Origin: Geodermatophilus sabuli
GTDB taxonomy: Bacteria > Actinomycetota > Actinomycetes > Mycobacteriales > Geodermatophilaceae
NCBI RefSeq assembly: GCF_900215145.1
Contig: NZ_OBDO01000001.1
Coordinates: 310,001-374,000, forward strand
Direction: 5' to 3'
Length of the DNA: 64,000 bases
The translations under genes were made by a program, and so were the position numbers. This document shows, one piece after another, positions 1-8,859 of this stretch. Every line of letters begins with the position of its first letter. Within the stretch, counting starts at the first letter, position 1. The notes below the pieces were generated by a model that had not been told where the DNA came from, did not search any database, and saw only the letters and a list, made by a program, of their open reading frames with translations.

Positions 1-266
1 AGGAGCTGGCCAAGGCGGGGGCCCGGGAGGGCGACGCGGTCACCATCGGCGGCGTCACCTTCGACTGGGCGCCCACCCTGCCGGCCGGCACGCTCACCGT
101 CGAGGAGAGCGCCGGGCTCGGCGGCCGCGGCACCGACGCCCGCATCGACGCCCCGCACCGGGTGCGCGCCGAGGAGCGGCTGGCGGCCAAGCGGGCCCGC
201 CGGGTGCCCTACGAGCTCGGCGACACCTGGACCGAGGAGGACCTCCCCACCGAGGAGGGCACGTGA
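1..266 (+). CDS. obgE: GTPase Obg/CgtA, C-terminal fragment
   Basis: Only the last 87 codons are in the window; the gene starts upstream. The visible part has the Obg carboxy-terminal (OCT) pattern, with [13 protein letters not shown] followed by a short basic and acidic tail. Obg GTPases act in ribosome assembly and stress control, and their GTPase domain lies outside the window. The TGA stop (264-266) overlaps the GTG start of proB (263), the usual actinobacterial obg-proB coupling. The call rests on this short tail plus its neighbour. Confidence 0.8.
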   Translation, partial: ELAKAGAREGDAVTIGGVTFDWAPTLPAGTLTVEESAGLGGRGTDARIDAPHRVRAEERLAAKRARRVPYELGDTWTEEDLPTEEGT

Positions 267-1396
267 GCGAGCTCGTGAGCGCCCGGCCGGAGATCGGCGG
301 CGCACGCCGGGTCGTGGTCAAGGTCGGCTCGTCGTCGCTCACCACGCTGCCCGGCGGGCTCGACGAGGGGCGGCTCTCGGCACTGGTCGACGTCCTCGGC
401 GCCGCGCGGGCCGCCGGGCGGGAGGTCGTGCTGGTGTCCTCCGGGGCGATCGCCGCCGGCCTGGCCCCGCTGGGCATCGAGGGTCGCCCGCGGGACCTGG
501 CGACCGCCCAGGCCGCCGCCAGCGTCGGGCAGCTGCGACTGGTGCAGACCTACGCCGACGCCTTCGCCCGCCACGGGGTCACCGTCGGCCAGGTGCTGCT
601 CACCGCCGACGACCTCACCCGGCGCAGCCACTACCGCAACGCGCAGCGCACCGTCGAGCGGCTGCTCACCCTCGGGGTGCTGCCGATCGTCAACGAGAAC
701 GACACGGTGGCCACCGAGGAGATCCGTTTCGGCGACAACGACCGGCTGGCCGCCCTGGTCGCCCACGTCTCCCACGCCGACGCCCTGCTGCTGCTCTCCG
801 ACGTCGCCGGCGTCTACGACGGCGACCCGCGCAAGGGCCCCGCCGAGCTGCTGGACACCGTCCGCGACCCCGCCGACCTGGACGTCGTCACCCTCGGCAC
901 GGCCCGCCGCAACGGGGTGGGTACCGGCGGCATGGCCACCAAGGTCGAGGCCGCGCTGATCGCGGCGCACGCCGGCGTCCCCGTCGTCGTCACGTCCACG
1001 ACGCAGGCCGCCGCGGCCCTGGCGGGGGAGTCGGTGGGCACCCGGTTCGCCGTCATGGGCCCCCGCCCGCGGGCCCGGCAGTTCTGGCTGCGGTTCGCCA
1101 CCCGTCCCCGGGGGCGGCTGGTGCTCGACGACGGCGCGGTGCGGGCGGTGCGGGAGCGCAACGCCTCGCTGCTGGCCGCGGGCGTCACCGGTGTGGTGGG
1201 GGACTTCCTCGCCGACGACCCGGTGGAGCTGGTCGGCCCGGACGGCGTCGTCGTCGCGCGGGGCCTGGTCGCGTTCGACGCCCGGGAGCTGCCGCCGCTG
1301 TTGGGCCGCAAGACCAGCGAGCTGGACCCGGAGTACCAGCGGGAGCTCGTGCACCGCGACGAGATGGTGCTGGTCCGGCGTCCGTCCCTGGGCTGA
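263..1396 (+). CDS. proB: glutamate 5-kinase
   Basis: ProB phosphorylates glutamate to gamma-glutamyl phosphate, the first step of proline synthesis. The 377-residue protein has the full two-domain form. The amino-acid kinase fold shows VKVGSSSL (19-26), NENDTV (144-149), FGDNDRLAA (156-164), [14 protein letters not shown] (177-190) and GTGGM (220-224). A C-terminal PUA domain starts near residue 280. The GTG start overlaps the obg stop (GTGA), so translation is probably coupled. The second enzyme, proA, lies 5.2 kb downstream on the same strand, separated from proB by the def and zinc genes. Confidence 0.96.
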   Translation: MSELVSARPEIGGARRVVVKVGSSSLTTLPGGLDEGRLSALVDVLGAARAAGREVVLVSSGAIAAGLAPLGIEGRPRDLATAQAAASVGQLRLVQTYADAFARHGVTVGQVLLTADDLTRRSHYRNAQRTVERLLTLGVLPIVNENDTVATEEIRFGDNDRLAALVAHVSHADALLLLSDVAGVYDGDPRKGPAELLDTVRDPADLDVVTLGTARRNGVGTGGMATKVEAALIAAHAGVPVVVTSTTQAAAALAGESVGTRFAVMGPRPRARQFWLRFATRPRGRLVLDDGAVRAVRERNASLLAAGVTGVVGDFLADDPVELVGPDGVVVARGLVAFDARELPPLLGRKTSELDPEYQRELVHRDEMVLVRRPSLG

Positions 1397-1409
1397 GAGA
1401 CTCGGTGCC

Positions 1410-1895
1410 GTGACGATCCGCCCCATCCGCGAACTCGGTGACCCGGTCCTGCGCACCCCCGCCGACGAGGTGCGCGCCTTCGACAAGGAGCTGGCCGCGC
1501 TGGTCCGGGACCTCGAGGACACCGTGGACAACCCCGGCCGGGCCGGTGTCGCCGCGCCGCAGATCGGGGTCGGGCTGCGGGCGTTCTCCTACAACGTCGA
1601 CGGCGTGATCGGGCACCTGGTGAACCCGCGGATCGTCGAGCTGTCCGAGGAGACCCAGGACGGCGACGAGGGCTGCCTGTCGATCCCCGGCATCTGGGCG
1701 CCCACGGTGCGGGCGATGCACGCCGTCGTCGAGGGCTTCGACGTCACCGGTGCGCCGCTGCGGCTGGAGGGCACCGGCCTCATGGCCCGTGCCCTGCAGC
1801 ACGAGGTCGACCACCTCGACGGCAAGGTCTTCCTCGACCGGCTCACCGGCGAGGCGCGCAAGGCCGCGCTGCGGGCGCTGCGGGACCGGGTCTGA
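1410..1895 (+). CDS. def: peptide deformylase
   Basis: Removes the formyl group from the initiator methionine of nascent proteins. The 161-residue product has all three family motifs: GVAAPQIG (46-53), EGCLSIPG with metal ligand Cys89 (87-94), and HEVDH (131-135), which supplies two His ligands and the catalytic Glu. GTG at 1410 gives the usual N-terminus (TIRPIRELGDPVLR). It starts 13 nt after proB ends and probably shares its message. Its length is normal and no key residue is missing. Confidence 0.96.
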   Translation: MTIRPIRELGDPVLRTPADEVRAFDKELAALVRDLEDTVDNPGRAGVAAPQIGVGLRAFSYNVDGVIGHLVNPRIVELSEETQDGDEGCLSIPGIWAPTVRAMHAVVEGFDVTGAPLRLEGTGLMARALQHEVDHLDGKVFLDRLTGEARKAALRALRDRV

Positions 1896-1905
1896 GCGGG
1901 TCGGC

Positions 1906-2211
1906 TCACACGGCGACGCCGGCTCCCGGCAGCAGCAGGCCGCGGACCTCGAAGGCGGTGGCGTCGTCGGCGGGCAGCGCCTGCCCGCCGGAGAGCTCGG
2001 CCACCACCGGCCCGACGACGTCGCGGGTGTAGCGCTCGCAGGCCTCGCGGGACTCCCACACCTCCACCACCTGGAACCCCTCGCCGGTCGCCCGGGCCAG
2101 GTGGACCAGCAGGCCATCGACGGCCCCGCCGGTGCGCCGGAGCAGCTCGGCGTGCACGGCGGCGTACAGCTCCACCGGTGCCGGGACGTCGATGGTGACG
2201 GCCCACGTCAC
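1906..2211 (-). CDS. small ABM-type (dimeric alpha-beta barrel) protein
   Basis: A 101-residue protein resembling the antibiotic-biosynthesis-monooxygenase/Dabb superfamily: a beta start (VTWAVTIDVP), a helix (ELYAAVHAELLRR), then FQVVEVWESREACERYTRDVVGP, the typical middle of these folds. Substrate and reaction cannot be read from sequence. The GTG start at 2211 overlaps the stop of the upstream mycothiol-isomerase-like gene (GTGA), so the two form a coupled pair transcribed away from marR. Its stop lies 10 nt from the convergent def stop. Confidence 0.72.
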   Translation of the reverse strand: MTWAVTIDVPAPVELYAAVHAELLRRTGGAVDGLLVHLARATGEGFQVVEVWESREACERYTRDVVGPVVAELSGGQALPADDATAFEVRGLLLPGAGVAV

Positions 2212-2867
2212 GACGTCCGCCTCGTCGGGTCGTCGCGACGGCCCCGGGCCGCCGCCAGCTGCTGCGCTCCGGTGCCGGCGAGCTGGTCGAGGGCGGCGTC
2301 GCGGCCGGTGAGCAGCAGCAGCAGCGCGGCGATCGGGCCCTCGACGGCCGCGCCCTCGCCGGCCGACCAGTCGGTGTCGGTGGCGGTGAGCCGGTACCCG
2401 CGCAGCCGCCGGCGCGCGTTGAACGGGAACCCCGTCTCCCAGACCCGGGTGGCCGCCGCGGCGGCGGCCGCGGTCGGCATCGGCCGGGTGCGGCCGAGCG
2501 GCAGCGCGACGTCCTGGCCGTGCACGAGGACGTCGGTGAGCGGCTCCATCGGGCTGATGAACGGAGCCCGGCGCCGCGAGCCGACCATCGCCCGGATGCG
2601 CCGCGGGTACTCCTCGACCGGCAGGCCGCCCGCCCGCAGGGCGGTGTCCCGGATCATCCGGTCGAAGCTGCCGCGCGCGCGGACCGCCTCGACCAGAGCC
2701 GGGCCGGCGCCCATGTGCGCGAGCGTGAGGTGCGCCGCGACGTGCCGGACGCGCCAGGCCGTGCACAGCGACGGCGCCTCCCACTCGGCGGGGGAGAGCT
2801 CTTCCAGCAGACCGGCCAGGCCGTCCCGCTCGGCGTCGATCGTCCGCCACACCTCGTCGACGTCCAC
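2208..2867 (-). CDS. maleylpyruvate isomerase-family (mycothiol-dependent) protein
   Basis: Belongs to the actinobacterial maleylpyruvate isomerase/DinB-like family, whose best-known members use mycothiol. The hallmark N-terminal region is present: an aspartate/arginine start (VWRTIDAERDGL) followed by EWEAPSLCTAWRVRHVAAHL. A later DVLVHGQDVALPLG supplies the second conserved His segment. I chose GTG at 2867 because GGGAGG sits just upstream; an in-frame ATG at 2903 would lie inside the MarR operator. It is divergent from marR and coupled to the ABM-type gene, so MarR may control all three. The substrate is unknown. Confidence 0.75.
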   Translation of the reverse strand: MDVDEVWRTIDAERDGLAGLLEELSPAEWEAPSLCTAWRVRHVAAHLTLAHMGAGPALVEAVRARGSFDRMIRDTALRAGGLPVEEYPRRIRAMVGSRRRAPFISPMEPLTDVLVHGQDVALPLGRTRPMPTAAAAAAATRVWETGFPFNARRRLRGYRLTATDTDWSAGEGAAVEGPIAALLLLLTGRDAALDQLAGTGAQQLAAARGRRDDPTRRTS

Positions 2868-2887
2868 GACGCCTCCCGCGAGTTGGT

Positions 2888-2914
2888 AAGATGCTCTGAC
2901 CATCTTCGTCAGAG
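2888..2914. promoter_or_regulatory. nested inverted repeats, putative MarR operator
   Basis: Two interlocked perfect inverted repeats lie between the divergent genes: AAGATG (2888-2893) with CATCTT (2901-2906), and CTCTGAC (2894-2900) with GTCAGAG (2908-2914). A further CTGACC half-site follows at 2918-2923. The position, 26 bp before the marR start, is typical of autoregulation by MarR dimers. Operator function is inferred from symmetry and place only. Confidence 0.6.
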
Positions 2915-2939
2915 GATCTGACCACCGTCAAGGGGGAGT

Positions 2940-3386
2940 GTGACCGAGGCAGCGGAGGAGCGGCAGAACCTGGGCCTGCTGTGCTTCTACCCGCACCGGG
3001 CCATGGAGGCCCGGTTGTTCGCCGCCCTCGCCGCGGCCGGGTTCGACGACATCACCCCCGCCCAGGGCCGGCTGGCCGCGCGGATCGGCCCGGGGGGTAC
3101 CCGCCTCACCGACCTCGCCGAGCAGGCGCTGGTGACCAAGCAGACCGCCGGTCACCTCGTCGACCAGCTGGAGCGCGCCGGCTACGTACGCCGGGTGCCC
3201 GACCCGACGGACGGGCGGGCGCGGCTGGTGCAGATGGCCGGCCGGGGCGAGCAGGTCGTGGCACTGGCCCGGCAGGTGGAGGCAGAGGTCGAGGCGGAGT
3301 GGACGGCCCACCTGGGGGAGGAGGCCACCGCGGCCCTCCGCGCCGCGCTCACCCGGCTCCGGGAGATCACCGACCCCTTCCGCTGA
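2940..3386 (+). CDS. MarR-family transcriptional regulator
   Basis: A 148-residue winged-helix repressor. The core reads TRLTDLAEQALVTKQTAGHLVDQLERAGYVRRVPDPTDGRARLV; its recognition helix, wing and conserved D-x-R-x-R loop fit MarR. The flanking helices would form the dimer interface. GTG at 2940 follows AGGGGGA. The ligand is unknown. The divergent mycothiol-isomerase-like and ABM-type genes are the likely targets, by way of the nested palindromes between them. Confidence 0.88.
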   Translation: MTEAAEERQNLGLLCFYPHRAMEARLFAALAAAGFDDITPAQGRLAARIGPGGTRLTDLAEQALVTKQTAGHLVDQLERAGYVRRVPDPTDGRARLVQMAGRGEQVVALARQVEAEVEAEWTAHLGEEATAALRAALTRLREITDPFR

Positions 3387-3389
3387 GCC

Positions 3390-3797
3390 TCAGCCGGCCG
3401 CGGTGCAGGAGGAGCAGGTGCCGAAGACCTCCAGCTGGTGCTGGACGTCGGCGAACCCGTGCTCGGCGGCGACCCGGGTCGCCCAGCGCTCGACCGGCGG
3501 GTCGGCCACCTCCACCGTGCGGCCGCACGACCGGCACACGAGGTGGTGGTGGTGCACCGGCGAGCACCGGCGGTAGGCGGCCTCGCCGTCACTGCCGCGC
3601 AGCACGTCGACCAGGCCGTCGTCCACCAGGGCCTGCAGGGCCCGGTACACCGTCGCCAGCCCCACCGCGTCGCCGCGCTCGCGCAGCAGCGCGTGCAGGT
3701 CCTGCGCGGTGCGGAACCCGTCGAGTTCGTCGAGGAGGGCGAGGACGGCGCTGCGCTGCCGGGTCTGCCGGCGGCCGGGCACCTCGGGGGCGGTCAC
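3390..3797 (-). CDS. zur: zinc-uptake repressor, Fur family (Zur)
   Basis: A 135-residue Fur-family repressor. Its winged-helix domain (TRQRSAVLALLDELDGFRTAQDLHALL ... GLATVYRALQALVDDGLV) is followed by the metal-sensing half, with HHHH at 82-85, a structural Cys pair at 88/91 and another at 128/131. It is the last gene of a znuA-znuC-znuB-zur cluster and its GTG start overlaps znuB (GTGA). That context makes zinc a better guess than iron. The predicted operator is at the znuA start. Confidence 0.9.
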   Translation of the reverse strand: MTAPEVPGRRQTRQRSAVLALLDELDGFRTAQDLHALLRERGDAVGLATVYRALQALVDDGLVDVLRGSDGEAAYRRCSPVHHHHLVCRSCGRTVEVADPPVERWATRVAAEHGFADVQHQLEVFGTCSSCTAAG

Positions 3798-4816
3798 GGA
3801 CGGCCTCCCCGTCCGGGAGCCGGCGCCGCGTGCTGGCCGTGCTCGTCGTAGTGCGTGCCCGCCCCGGTGCGGTGCGGGGCGTGCAGATGGCCGTCGTGGT
3901 CGTAGTCGACGTGGTCCCCGTGCGGCACCGGCTGGTGTCCGCACCCCGCGCCGTGCTCGTGCGGATGGGCGGCGTGGACCTCCGCCCGCCGCTGGTGCCG
4001 GCGCCGGGCCGTGGCGTCGCGCAGGGAGCTGGCAGTGGTGACGACGAGGAACAGTGCGATCGCCAGCAGCACGATCGTCCCGCCGGACGGCGTGCCCGCG
4101 TAGTAGGACGCCGTCGTGCCGGAGACGCTGACCACGAGGCCGATGGCGCAGGCCAGGTAGAGCGCCTGCCGGAAGCTGCGGGCCAGCAGCTGGGCGACCG
4201 CGCTCGGCACGATCATCAGGGCGCTGATCAGCAGCAGGCCGACCACGCGCATCGACAGTACGACGGTCGAGGCGACGAGGGCGGCGAGCACGATGTTCAG
4301 CGCGAGCACCGGCAGGCCGACGGCCCGGGCGTACTCCTCGTCGTCGCTGACCGCGTACAGCCGCTGGCCCAGCAGCCACACCGCGCCCAGCACCACGACG
4401 GTGATGACGGCGAAGACGGCGACGTCCGAGGCGCTGGTCGTGGTGATCGCGCCGAACAGGTAGGACTCCAGGTTGGTCGCCTGTCCCCGGGGCGCGAGGC
4501 TCAGCAGCACCACGCCGCCGGCGATGCCCCCGTAGAACAGGACGGCGAGGGCGACGTCCCCGCTGGTGCGGCCGCGGGCCCGCACGAGCTCGATGACCAC
4601 CGCGCCGAGGACCGCGGCCACCAGCGCCGTCCCGACCGGGGCGGTCGAGGTGAGCACGCCGACGGCGACGCCGGTGAGCGCGACGTGCCCGAGGCCGTCG
4701 CCGAGCAGCGACAGCTTGCGCTGCACCAGGAAGACGCCGACCGCCGGGGCGACCAGGCCGACCATCAGCGAGGCGAGCAGGGCCCGCTGCATGAAGCCGT
4801 ACTCGAGGATCTCCAC
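3794..4816 (-). CDS. znuB: zinc ABC transporter permease with His-rich tail
   Basis: Integral membrane subunit of a ZnuABC-type importer (ABC-3 family). The first ~265 residues hold about eight hydrophobic segments, including VFLVQRKLSLLGDGLGHVAL, which matches the family signature. After residue ~275 comes an unusual cytoplasmic tail of ~65 residues dense in His and Asp (HPHEHGAG, HGDHVDYDHDGHLH, HYDEHGQH), probably a metal buffer. GTG at 4816 lies 1 nt past the znuC stop, and the end overlaps the zur start, so all four genes look like one operon. Confidence 0.92.
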   Translation of the reverse strand: MEILEYGFMQRALLASLMVGLVAPAVGVFLVQRKLSLLGDGLGHVALTGVAVGVLTSTAPVGTALVAAVLGAVVIELVRARGRTSGDVALAVLFYGGIAGGVVLLSLAPRGQATNLESYLFGAITTTSASDVAVFAVITVVVLGAVWLLGQRLYAVSDDEEYARAVGLPVLALNIVLAALVASTVVLSMRVVGLLLISALMIVPSAVAQLLARSFRQALYLACAIGLVVSVSGTTASYYAGTPSGGTIVLLAIALFLVVTTASSLRDATARRRHQRRAEVHAAHPHEHGAGCGHQPVPHGDHVDYDHDGHLHAPHRTGAGTHYDEHGQHAAPAPGRGGRP

Positions 4817-4817
4817 G

Positions 4818-5603
4818 TCAGCGGCCTCCGTCGCTGGTCACCCGCGGCTGGTCGATGCGGTACCCCTTGACCGGGGGCTGGCCGGAGTCGTCGGGGTGGT
4901 GGTGGCCGCCGTCGGAGTGCACCTCGGCGCCGGCCAGCGGGCCGTCGTAGCCGATCCGTCCGTGGTCGACGACGACCGCGCGGGTCAGGACCCCGGCCAG
5001 CGGCCCGGTCTCGTGCGTGACGACGAGCAGGGTCGTGCCGCTCGCCGACACGCCGGCGAGGACGGCGGCGAGCGCGTCCTGGCTGGCGGCGTCCACCCCG
5101 GCGGTCGGCTCGTCCATGATCAGCAGCTCGGGCTGGGCGGCGAGCGCGCGGGCGACCAGCACCCGGCGCTGCTGTCCGCCGGAGAGGGAGGCCACCGGGT
5201 CACCCATCCGGTCGCTGAGCCCCACGGCGGCCACGGCGTCCGCGACCGCCGCGCGATCGGCCGGGCGCAGCCGCCGGAACAGCCCGAGGCGGGCCAGCCG
5301 GCCGACGCCGACCACCTCACGCACGGTGGCCGGGACCGCGCCGCTCACCGTGTGCCGCTGTGGCACGTAGCCGATGCGCCCGCGCTCGCGCAGCCGCCCG
5401 ACCGGGGCGCCGAGCACCTCGACCTCGCCCCCGAGCACCGCGGCCAGGCCGAGCAGGCCGCGCGCCAGCGTCGTCTTCCCCGACCCGTTGGAGCCGAGGA
5501 CGGCGACCGACTCGCCGGGCTGCACGGTGAGGTCCACGCCGCAGACCACCGGCACGTCGCCGTAGCCGATGCTGGCGTCCCGGAGGCGGATGGCGGCGGT
5601 CAC
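4818..5603 (-). CDS. znuC: zinc ABC transporter ATP-binding protein
   Basis: ATPase subunit of the zinc importer, 261 residues. Walker A is GSNGSGKTT (37-45), the ABC signature LSGGQ (140-144), Walker B LLIMDEP (160-166), and the switch His is in VVTHE. The C-terminus again carries a His patch (SDGGHHHPDDSG). GTG at 5603 overlaps the znuA stop (GTGA). It acts at the inner face of the membrane with ZnuB. Confidence 0.93.
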   Translation of the reverse strand: MTAAIRLRDASIGYGDVPVVCGVDLTVQPGESVAVLGSNGSGKTTLARGLLGLAAVLGGEVEVLGAPVGRLRERGRIGYVPQRHTVSGAVPATVREVVGVGRLARLGLFRRLRPADRAAVADAVAAVGLSDRMGDPVASLSGGQQRRVLVARALAAQPELLIMDEPTAGVDAASQDALAAVLAGVSASGTTLLVVTHETGPLAGVLTRAVVVDHGRIGYDGPLAGAEVHSDGGHHHPDDSGQPPVKGYRIDQPRVTSDGGR

Positions 5604-6565
5604 GAGCAGTCCTGGCCGTCCTGGAGCGTGGTCAGGTTGTCGCGCATGACCGACAGGTAGTCCGCGCCGGCCTCGTCGTCGGTCAGGCCCTCGAGCGGGT
5701 CCAGGACGGCGGTGCGCACCCCGGCCTCCTCCGCGACGGTCTCGGCGACGGCCGGGTCGACGAGGGTCTCGGTGTAGACGGTCGTGACGCCGAGCTCGCG
5801 GACCAGCGTCGAGATCTCGGCCAGCTGGGCGGGGTTCGGCTCCTGGGAGGGGCTCAGGCCGCTGATGCCCACCACCTCCAGGCCGTAGCGGCCGGCGAGG
5901 TAACCGAAGGCGTCGTGGCTGGTCACCAGGGTGTCCACGGCGCAGCCGGCCAGGCCCGTCTGCATCTCGGCGTCGAGGGCCTCCAGGTCGGCCCGGAGGG
6001 CGGCCGCGTTCTGCTCGAAGGTGGCCGCGCCGTCCGGGTCGAGCTCGCCGAGCTCCCCGGCCAGGGCGTCGCCGACGGCGGCCAGCCGGACCGGGTCCAG
6101 CCAGAAGTGCGGGTCGACGGGCTCGTCGCCGTGCGCGGGCTCGGCGTCGGCGTGCTCCCCGTCCGTGTGGTCCCCGTCCGTGTGCTCCCCGGCGATCAGG
6201 TCGGCGGCCGCGCCGGCGTCCCAGGCGGCGTCGCCGGCCTCCGACCGCGCGGCCTCGTCGAGGGCCGGCTGGAATCCGTCGAGGTAGACGAGCAGGTCGG
6301 CCTCGCCGACCGCGGCGACGTCCTGCGGCGCCAGCTCCAGGTCGTGCGCCTCCGCCCCGGGCGGGGTGAGCGAGGAGACGTCGACGCGGTCCCCGCCGAC
6401 GCGCTCGGCGGCCCACTGCAGCGGGTAGAAGCCGGCGACGACGGTGAGCCCGCCCGAGGCCCCTGCTGCCTCGTCCCCGCCTCCGCACCCGGCGAGCAGG
6501 AGGGCGGCGGCGCAGGCCGCGGCGGTCGCGGCCGTCCGCGTCGTCGACGTGTTCATGAGAATCAT
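5600..6565 (-). CDS. znuA: zinc-binding lipoprotein, ABC transporter (cluster A-I)
   Basis: Periplasm-side receptor of the zinc importer. A lipoprotein signal ends in LLAGC (Cys27 from the first ATG). The metal-site residues expected for ZnuA are all present: His74 (EAHDLEL), His153 (PHFWLDP), His217 (SHDAFGY) and Asp289 (VLDPLEG). Residues 128-153 form the mobile His/Asp-rich loop typical of zinc receptors. Two in-frame ATGs, 6565 and 6556, are possible; neither has a clear ribosome site, and the Zur box overlaps both, so a leaderless message is plausible. First gene of znuA-znuC-znuB-zur. Confidence 0.92.
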   Translation of the reverse strand: MILMNTSTTRTAATAAACAAALLLAGCGGGDEAAGASGGLTVVAGFYPLQWAAERVGGDRVDVSSLTPPGAEAHDLELAPQDVAAVGEADLLVYLDGFQPALDEAARSEAGDAAWDAGAAADLIAGEHTDGDHTDGEHADAEPAHGDEPVDPHFWLDPVRLAAVGDALAGELGELDPDGAATFEQNAAALRADLEALDAEMQTGLAGCAVDTLVTSHDAFGYLAGRYGLEVVGISGLSPSQEPNPAQLAEISTLVRELGVTTVYTETLVDPAVAETVAEEAGVRTAVLDPLEGLTDDEAGADYLSVMRDNLTTLQDGQDCS

Positions 6566-6569
6566 TCTC
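6557..6569. promoter_or_regulatory. Zur box at the znuA start
   Basis: A perfect inverted repeat, GAGAAT-C-ATTCTC, inside the longer stretch TGAGAATCATTCTCG. It matches the Zur/Fur box style (AT-rich 6-1-6 core) and is the only AT-rich island nearby. It overlaps the two candidate znuA start codons, so a bound repressor would block initiation directly. Confidence 0.72.
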
Positions 6570-6630
6570 GCATAAGCAGGACGGGGTGGGACGGCGAGGT
6601 CCGGCGGCTGGCCCGCGTACCCTCGCGGGC

Positions 6631-7905
6631 GTGTCCGACGTCTCCGGCCTGCCGCTGATCGGCGCCGCGGCGCAGCGTGCCCGCGCCGCCGCCCGGGTGC
6701 TGCGCACTCTCCCGACCGACACCAAGGACGCCGCGCTGCGGGCGATGGCCGACGCGCTGGTCGAGCGCACCGACGAGGTGCTCGCCGCCAACGCCGCCGA
6801 CGTCGAGGCCGCCGCGGCCGCGGGGACCCCCGCCGCGATCCTCGACCGGCTGCGGCTGGACCGGTCCCGGGTGGCCGGCGTCGCCGACGCGCTGCGCCAG
6901 CTGGTCGCGCTGCCCGACCCGGTGGGGGACGTCGTCCGCGGGTCGACGCTGGCCAACGGGCTGCAGCTGCGCCAGGTCCGGGTGCCCCTCGGCGTCGTCG
7001 GGATCGTCTACGAGGCCCGCCCGAACGTCACCGTGGACGCCGCCGGCCTGTGCCTCAAGAGCGGCAACGCGGCCCTGCTGCGGGGGTCGGCGTCGGCGTT
7101 CGGCACCAACACCGCGCTGGTCGCCGTCCTCACCGAGGCGGCGGAGAAGGCGGGGCTGCCGGTCGGGTCGATCGAGCTGCTGCCGGCCGACCGCGCCTCC
7201 GTCGGCGAGCTGCTCGACGCCCGCGGCGTCGTCGACGTCGTCATCCCGCGCGGCGGGGCGTCGTTGATCCAGCGGGTGGTGCGCGAGTCCCGGGTCCCGG
7301 TGATCGAGACCGGCGAGGGCAACTGCCACGTCTACGTCGACCCGTCGGCCGACCCCGCGATGGCCGAGGCGGTCGTGCTCAACGCCAAGACCCACCGGGT
7401 CAGCGTCTGCAACTCCGCCGAGACGCTCCTCGTGCACCGCGACGTCCCGTTCCTGCCGCGGTTGCTGTCGGCGCTGGTGGACGCCGGGGTGACCCTGCAC
7501 GGGGACGCCGGGACCATCGAGGAAGCCGCCCGCTCCGGTCTGTCGGCTGCCGTCGTCCCCGCGACCGACGAGGACTGGGGCACCGAGTACCTGTCGATGG
7601 ACATGGCCGTGCGGGTCGTCGACGACCTCCCGCAGGCCCTGGACCACATCGAGCAGTGGGGGACCGGGCACAGCGAGGCGATCGTCGCCGACTCCGCGTC
7701 CGCGATCGCCGCGTTCACCGCCGGCGTGGACGCCGCCGCGGTGCTGGTCAACGCCTCCACCCGGTTCACCGACGGCGGCGAGTTCGGGTTCGGCGCCGAG
7801 ATCGGCATCTCCACGCAGAAGCTGCACGCCCGGGGGCCGCTGGGACTGCCCGAGCTGACCTCCACCACCTACGTCGTGACCGGCAGCGGGCACACCCGCC
7901 GCTGA
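6631..7905 (+). CDS. proA: gamma-glutamyl phosphate reductase
   Basis: Reduces gamma-glutamyl phosphate to glutamate semialdehyde with NADPH, the second step of proline synthesis. The 424-residue aldehyde-dehydrogenase-type protein has [20 protein letters not shown] near 127-145, [10 protein letters not shown] (204-213) and the catalytic Cys260 in [14 protein letters not shown] at 6631 fits the conserved N-terminus and stands 7 nt after TACCCT (6618-6623), so the message is probably leaderless. A small inverted repeat (6611-6616 with 6625-6630) flanks this -10 box. It is separated from proB by the zinc cluster. Confidence 0.96.
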   Translation: MSDVSGLPLIGAAAQRARAAARVLRTLPTDTKDAALRAMADALVERTDEVLAANAADVEAAAAAGTPAAILDRLRLDRSRVAGVADALRQLVALPDPVGDVVRGSTLANGLQLRQVRVPLGVVGIVYEARPNVTVDAAGLCLKSGNAALLRGSASAFGTNTALVAVLTEAAEKAGLPVGSIELLPADRASVGELLDARGVVDVVIPRGGASLIQRVVRESRVPVIETGEGNCHVYVDPSADPAMAEAVVLNAKTHRVSVCNSAETLLVHRDVPFLPRLLSALVDAGVTLHGDAGTIEEAARSGLSAAVVPATDEDWGTEYLSMDMAVRVVDDLPQALDHIEQWGTGHSEAIVADSASAIAAFTAGVDAAAVLVNASTRFTDGGEFGFGAEIGISTQKLHARGPLGLPELTSTTYVVTGSGHTRR

Positions 7906-7912
7906 CCCGCCC

Positions 7913-7958
7913 TCAGGTCACCGGCCATCCCGCCGTCAGGTCACCGGCCATCCCGCCG
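7913..7958 (+). repeat. two perfect tandem copies of a 23-bp unit
   Basis: The unit runs 7913-7935 and again 7936-7958 without a mismatch, in the gap between proA and the MoxR gene. It holds no ORF and no obvious dyad. It may be slippage-prone, or two protein-binding sites upstream of the MoxR/VWA pair. Confidence 0.85.
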
Positions 7959-7971
7959 CCCGAGGAGTCGC

Positions 7972-8859
7972 ATGCCCCGCCCGCCCTCGCAGTCCCCGCA
8001 GTTCTCCTCGGTGGCGGACGTCGGCAAGCGCCTGTCGACCGCCGGGTACCTGCCCGACGCGCAGATCGCCACGACGGTCTTCCTCGCCGACCGGCTGGGC
8101 AAGCCGCTGCTGGTCGAGGGCCCGGCGGGCACCGGCAAGACGGAGCTGGCCAAGGCGCTGGCGGCGGCCACCGGCTCGGAGCTGATCCGGCTGCAGTGCT
8201 ACGAGGGCCTGGACGAGGCCCGCGCGCTGTACGAGTGGAACTACAAGAAGCAGCTGCTGCGGATCCAGGCGGCGCAGGGCACCGGGGGCGCGGACTGGGA
8301 CACCGTCCACGACGACATCTTCGGCGAGGAGTTCCTGCTCTCCCGGCCGCTGCTGACCGCCATCCGGCGCACCGAGCCGACCGTGCTGCTCATCGACGAG
8401 ACCGACAAGGCCGACGTCGAGGTGGAGGGTCTGCTGCTGGAGGTGCTCAGCGACTTCCAGGTGACCATCCCCGAACTGGGCACCGTCACCGCCGCACGCC
8501 GGCCGATGGTCGTGCTGACCTCCAACGCGACCCGGGAGCTGTCCGAGGCGCTCAAGCGCCGCTGCCTGTACCTGGCGCTGGACTACCCGTCGGCCGCACG
8601 CGAGCGGGAGATCGTGCTCTCCCGGGTGCCCGATCTCGCCCCGGGGCTGGCCGAGCAGTTGGTGCGCACCATCCGGGCGCTGCGGGCCCTGGAGCTGAAG
8701 AAGTCCCCGTCGATCTCCGAGACCCTCGACTGGGCGCAGACCCTGCTGGAGCTGGGCCTGGACACCCTCGACGAGACGGCCGTGCGCGCGACGCTGGGTG
8801 TGGTGCTCAAGCACGCCAGCGACCAGGAGCGGGCCGCGGCCGAGCTGCGGCTGAACTGA
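7972..8859 (+). CDS. MoxR-family AAA ATPase (CoxD-like)
   Basis: A 295-residue AAA+ ATPase. Walker A is GPAGTGKTE (50-58), Walker B LLIDETDKAD (139-148), sensor 1 VLTSNATRELSEALKRRC. It has the MoxR hallmark of one ATPase domain followed by a small helical lid, and ATG 7972 is preceded by GAGGAG. MoxR proteins act as chaperones with VWA-domain partners, remodelling metalloenzymes or envelope complexes. The next gene is such a partner and overlaps it by one base (TGATG). The client is not encoded nearby. Confidence 0.9.
   Translation: MPRPPSQSPQFSSVADVGKRLSTAGYLPDAQIATTVFLADRLGKPLLVEGPAGTGKTELAKALAAATGSELIRLQCYEGLDEARALYEWNYKKQLLRIQAAQGTGGADWDTVHDDIFGEEFLLSRPLLTAIRRTEPTVLLIDETDKADVEVEGLLLEVLSDFQVTIPELGTVTAARRPMVVLTSNATRELSEALKRRCLYLALDYPSAAREREIVLSRVPDLAPGLAEQLVRTIRALRALELKKSPSISETLDWAQTLLELGLDTLDETAVRATLGVVLKHASDQERAAAELRLN

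Noticed and set aside
209-1531. Long minus-strand open frame opposite proB
   Set aside because: It is antisense to a well-conserved gene and made of His/Gly/Arg/Asp-rich shadow sequence typical of high-GC DNA.
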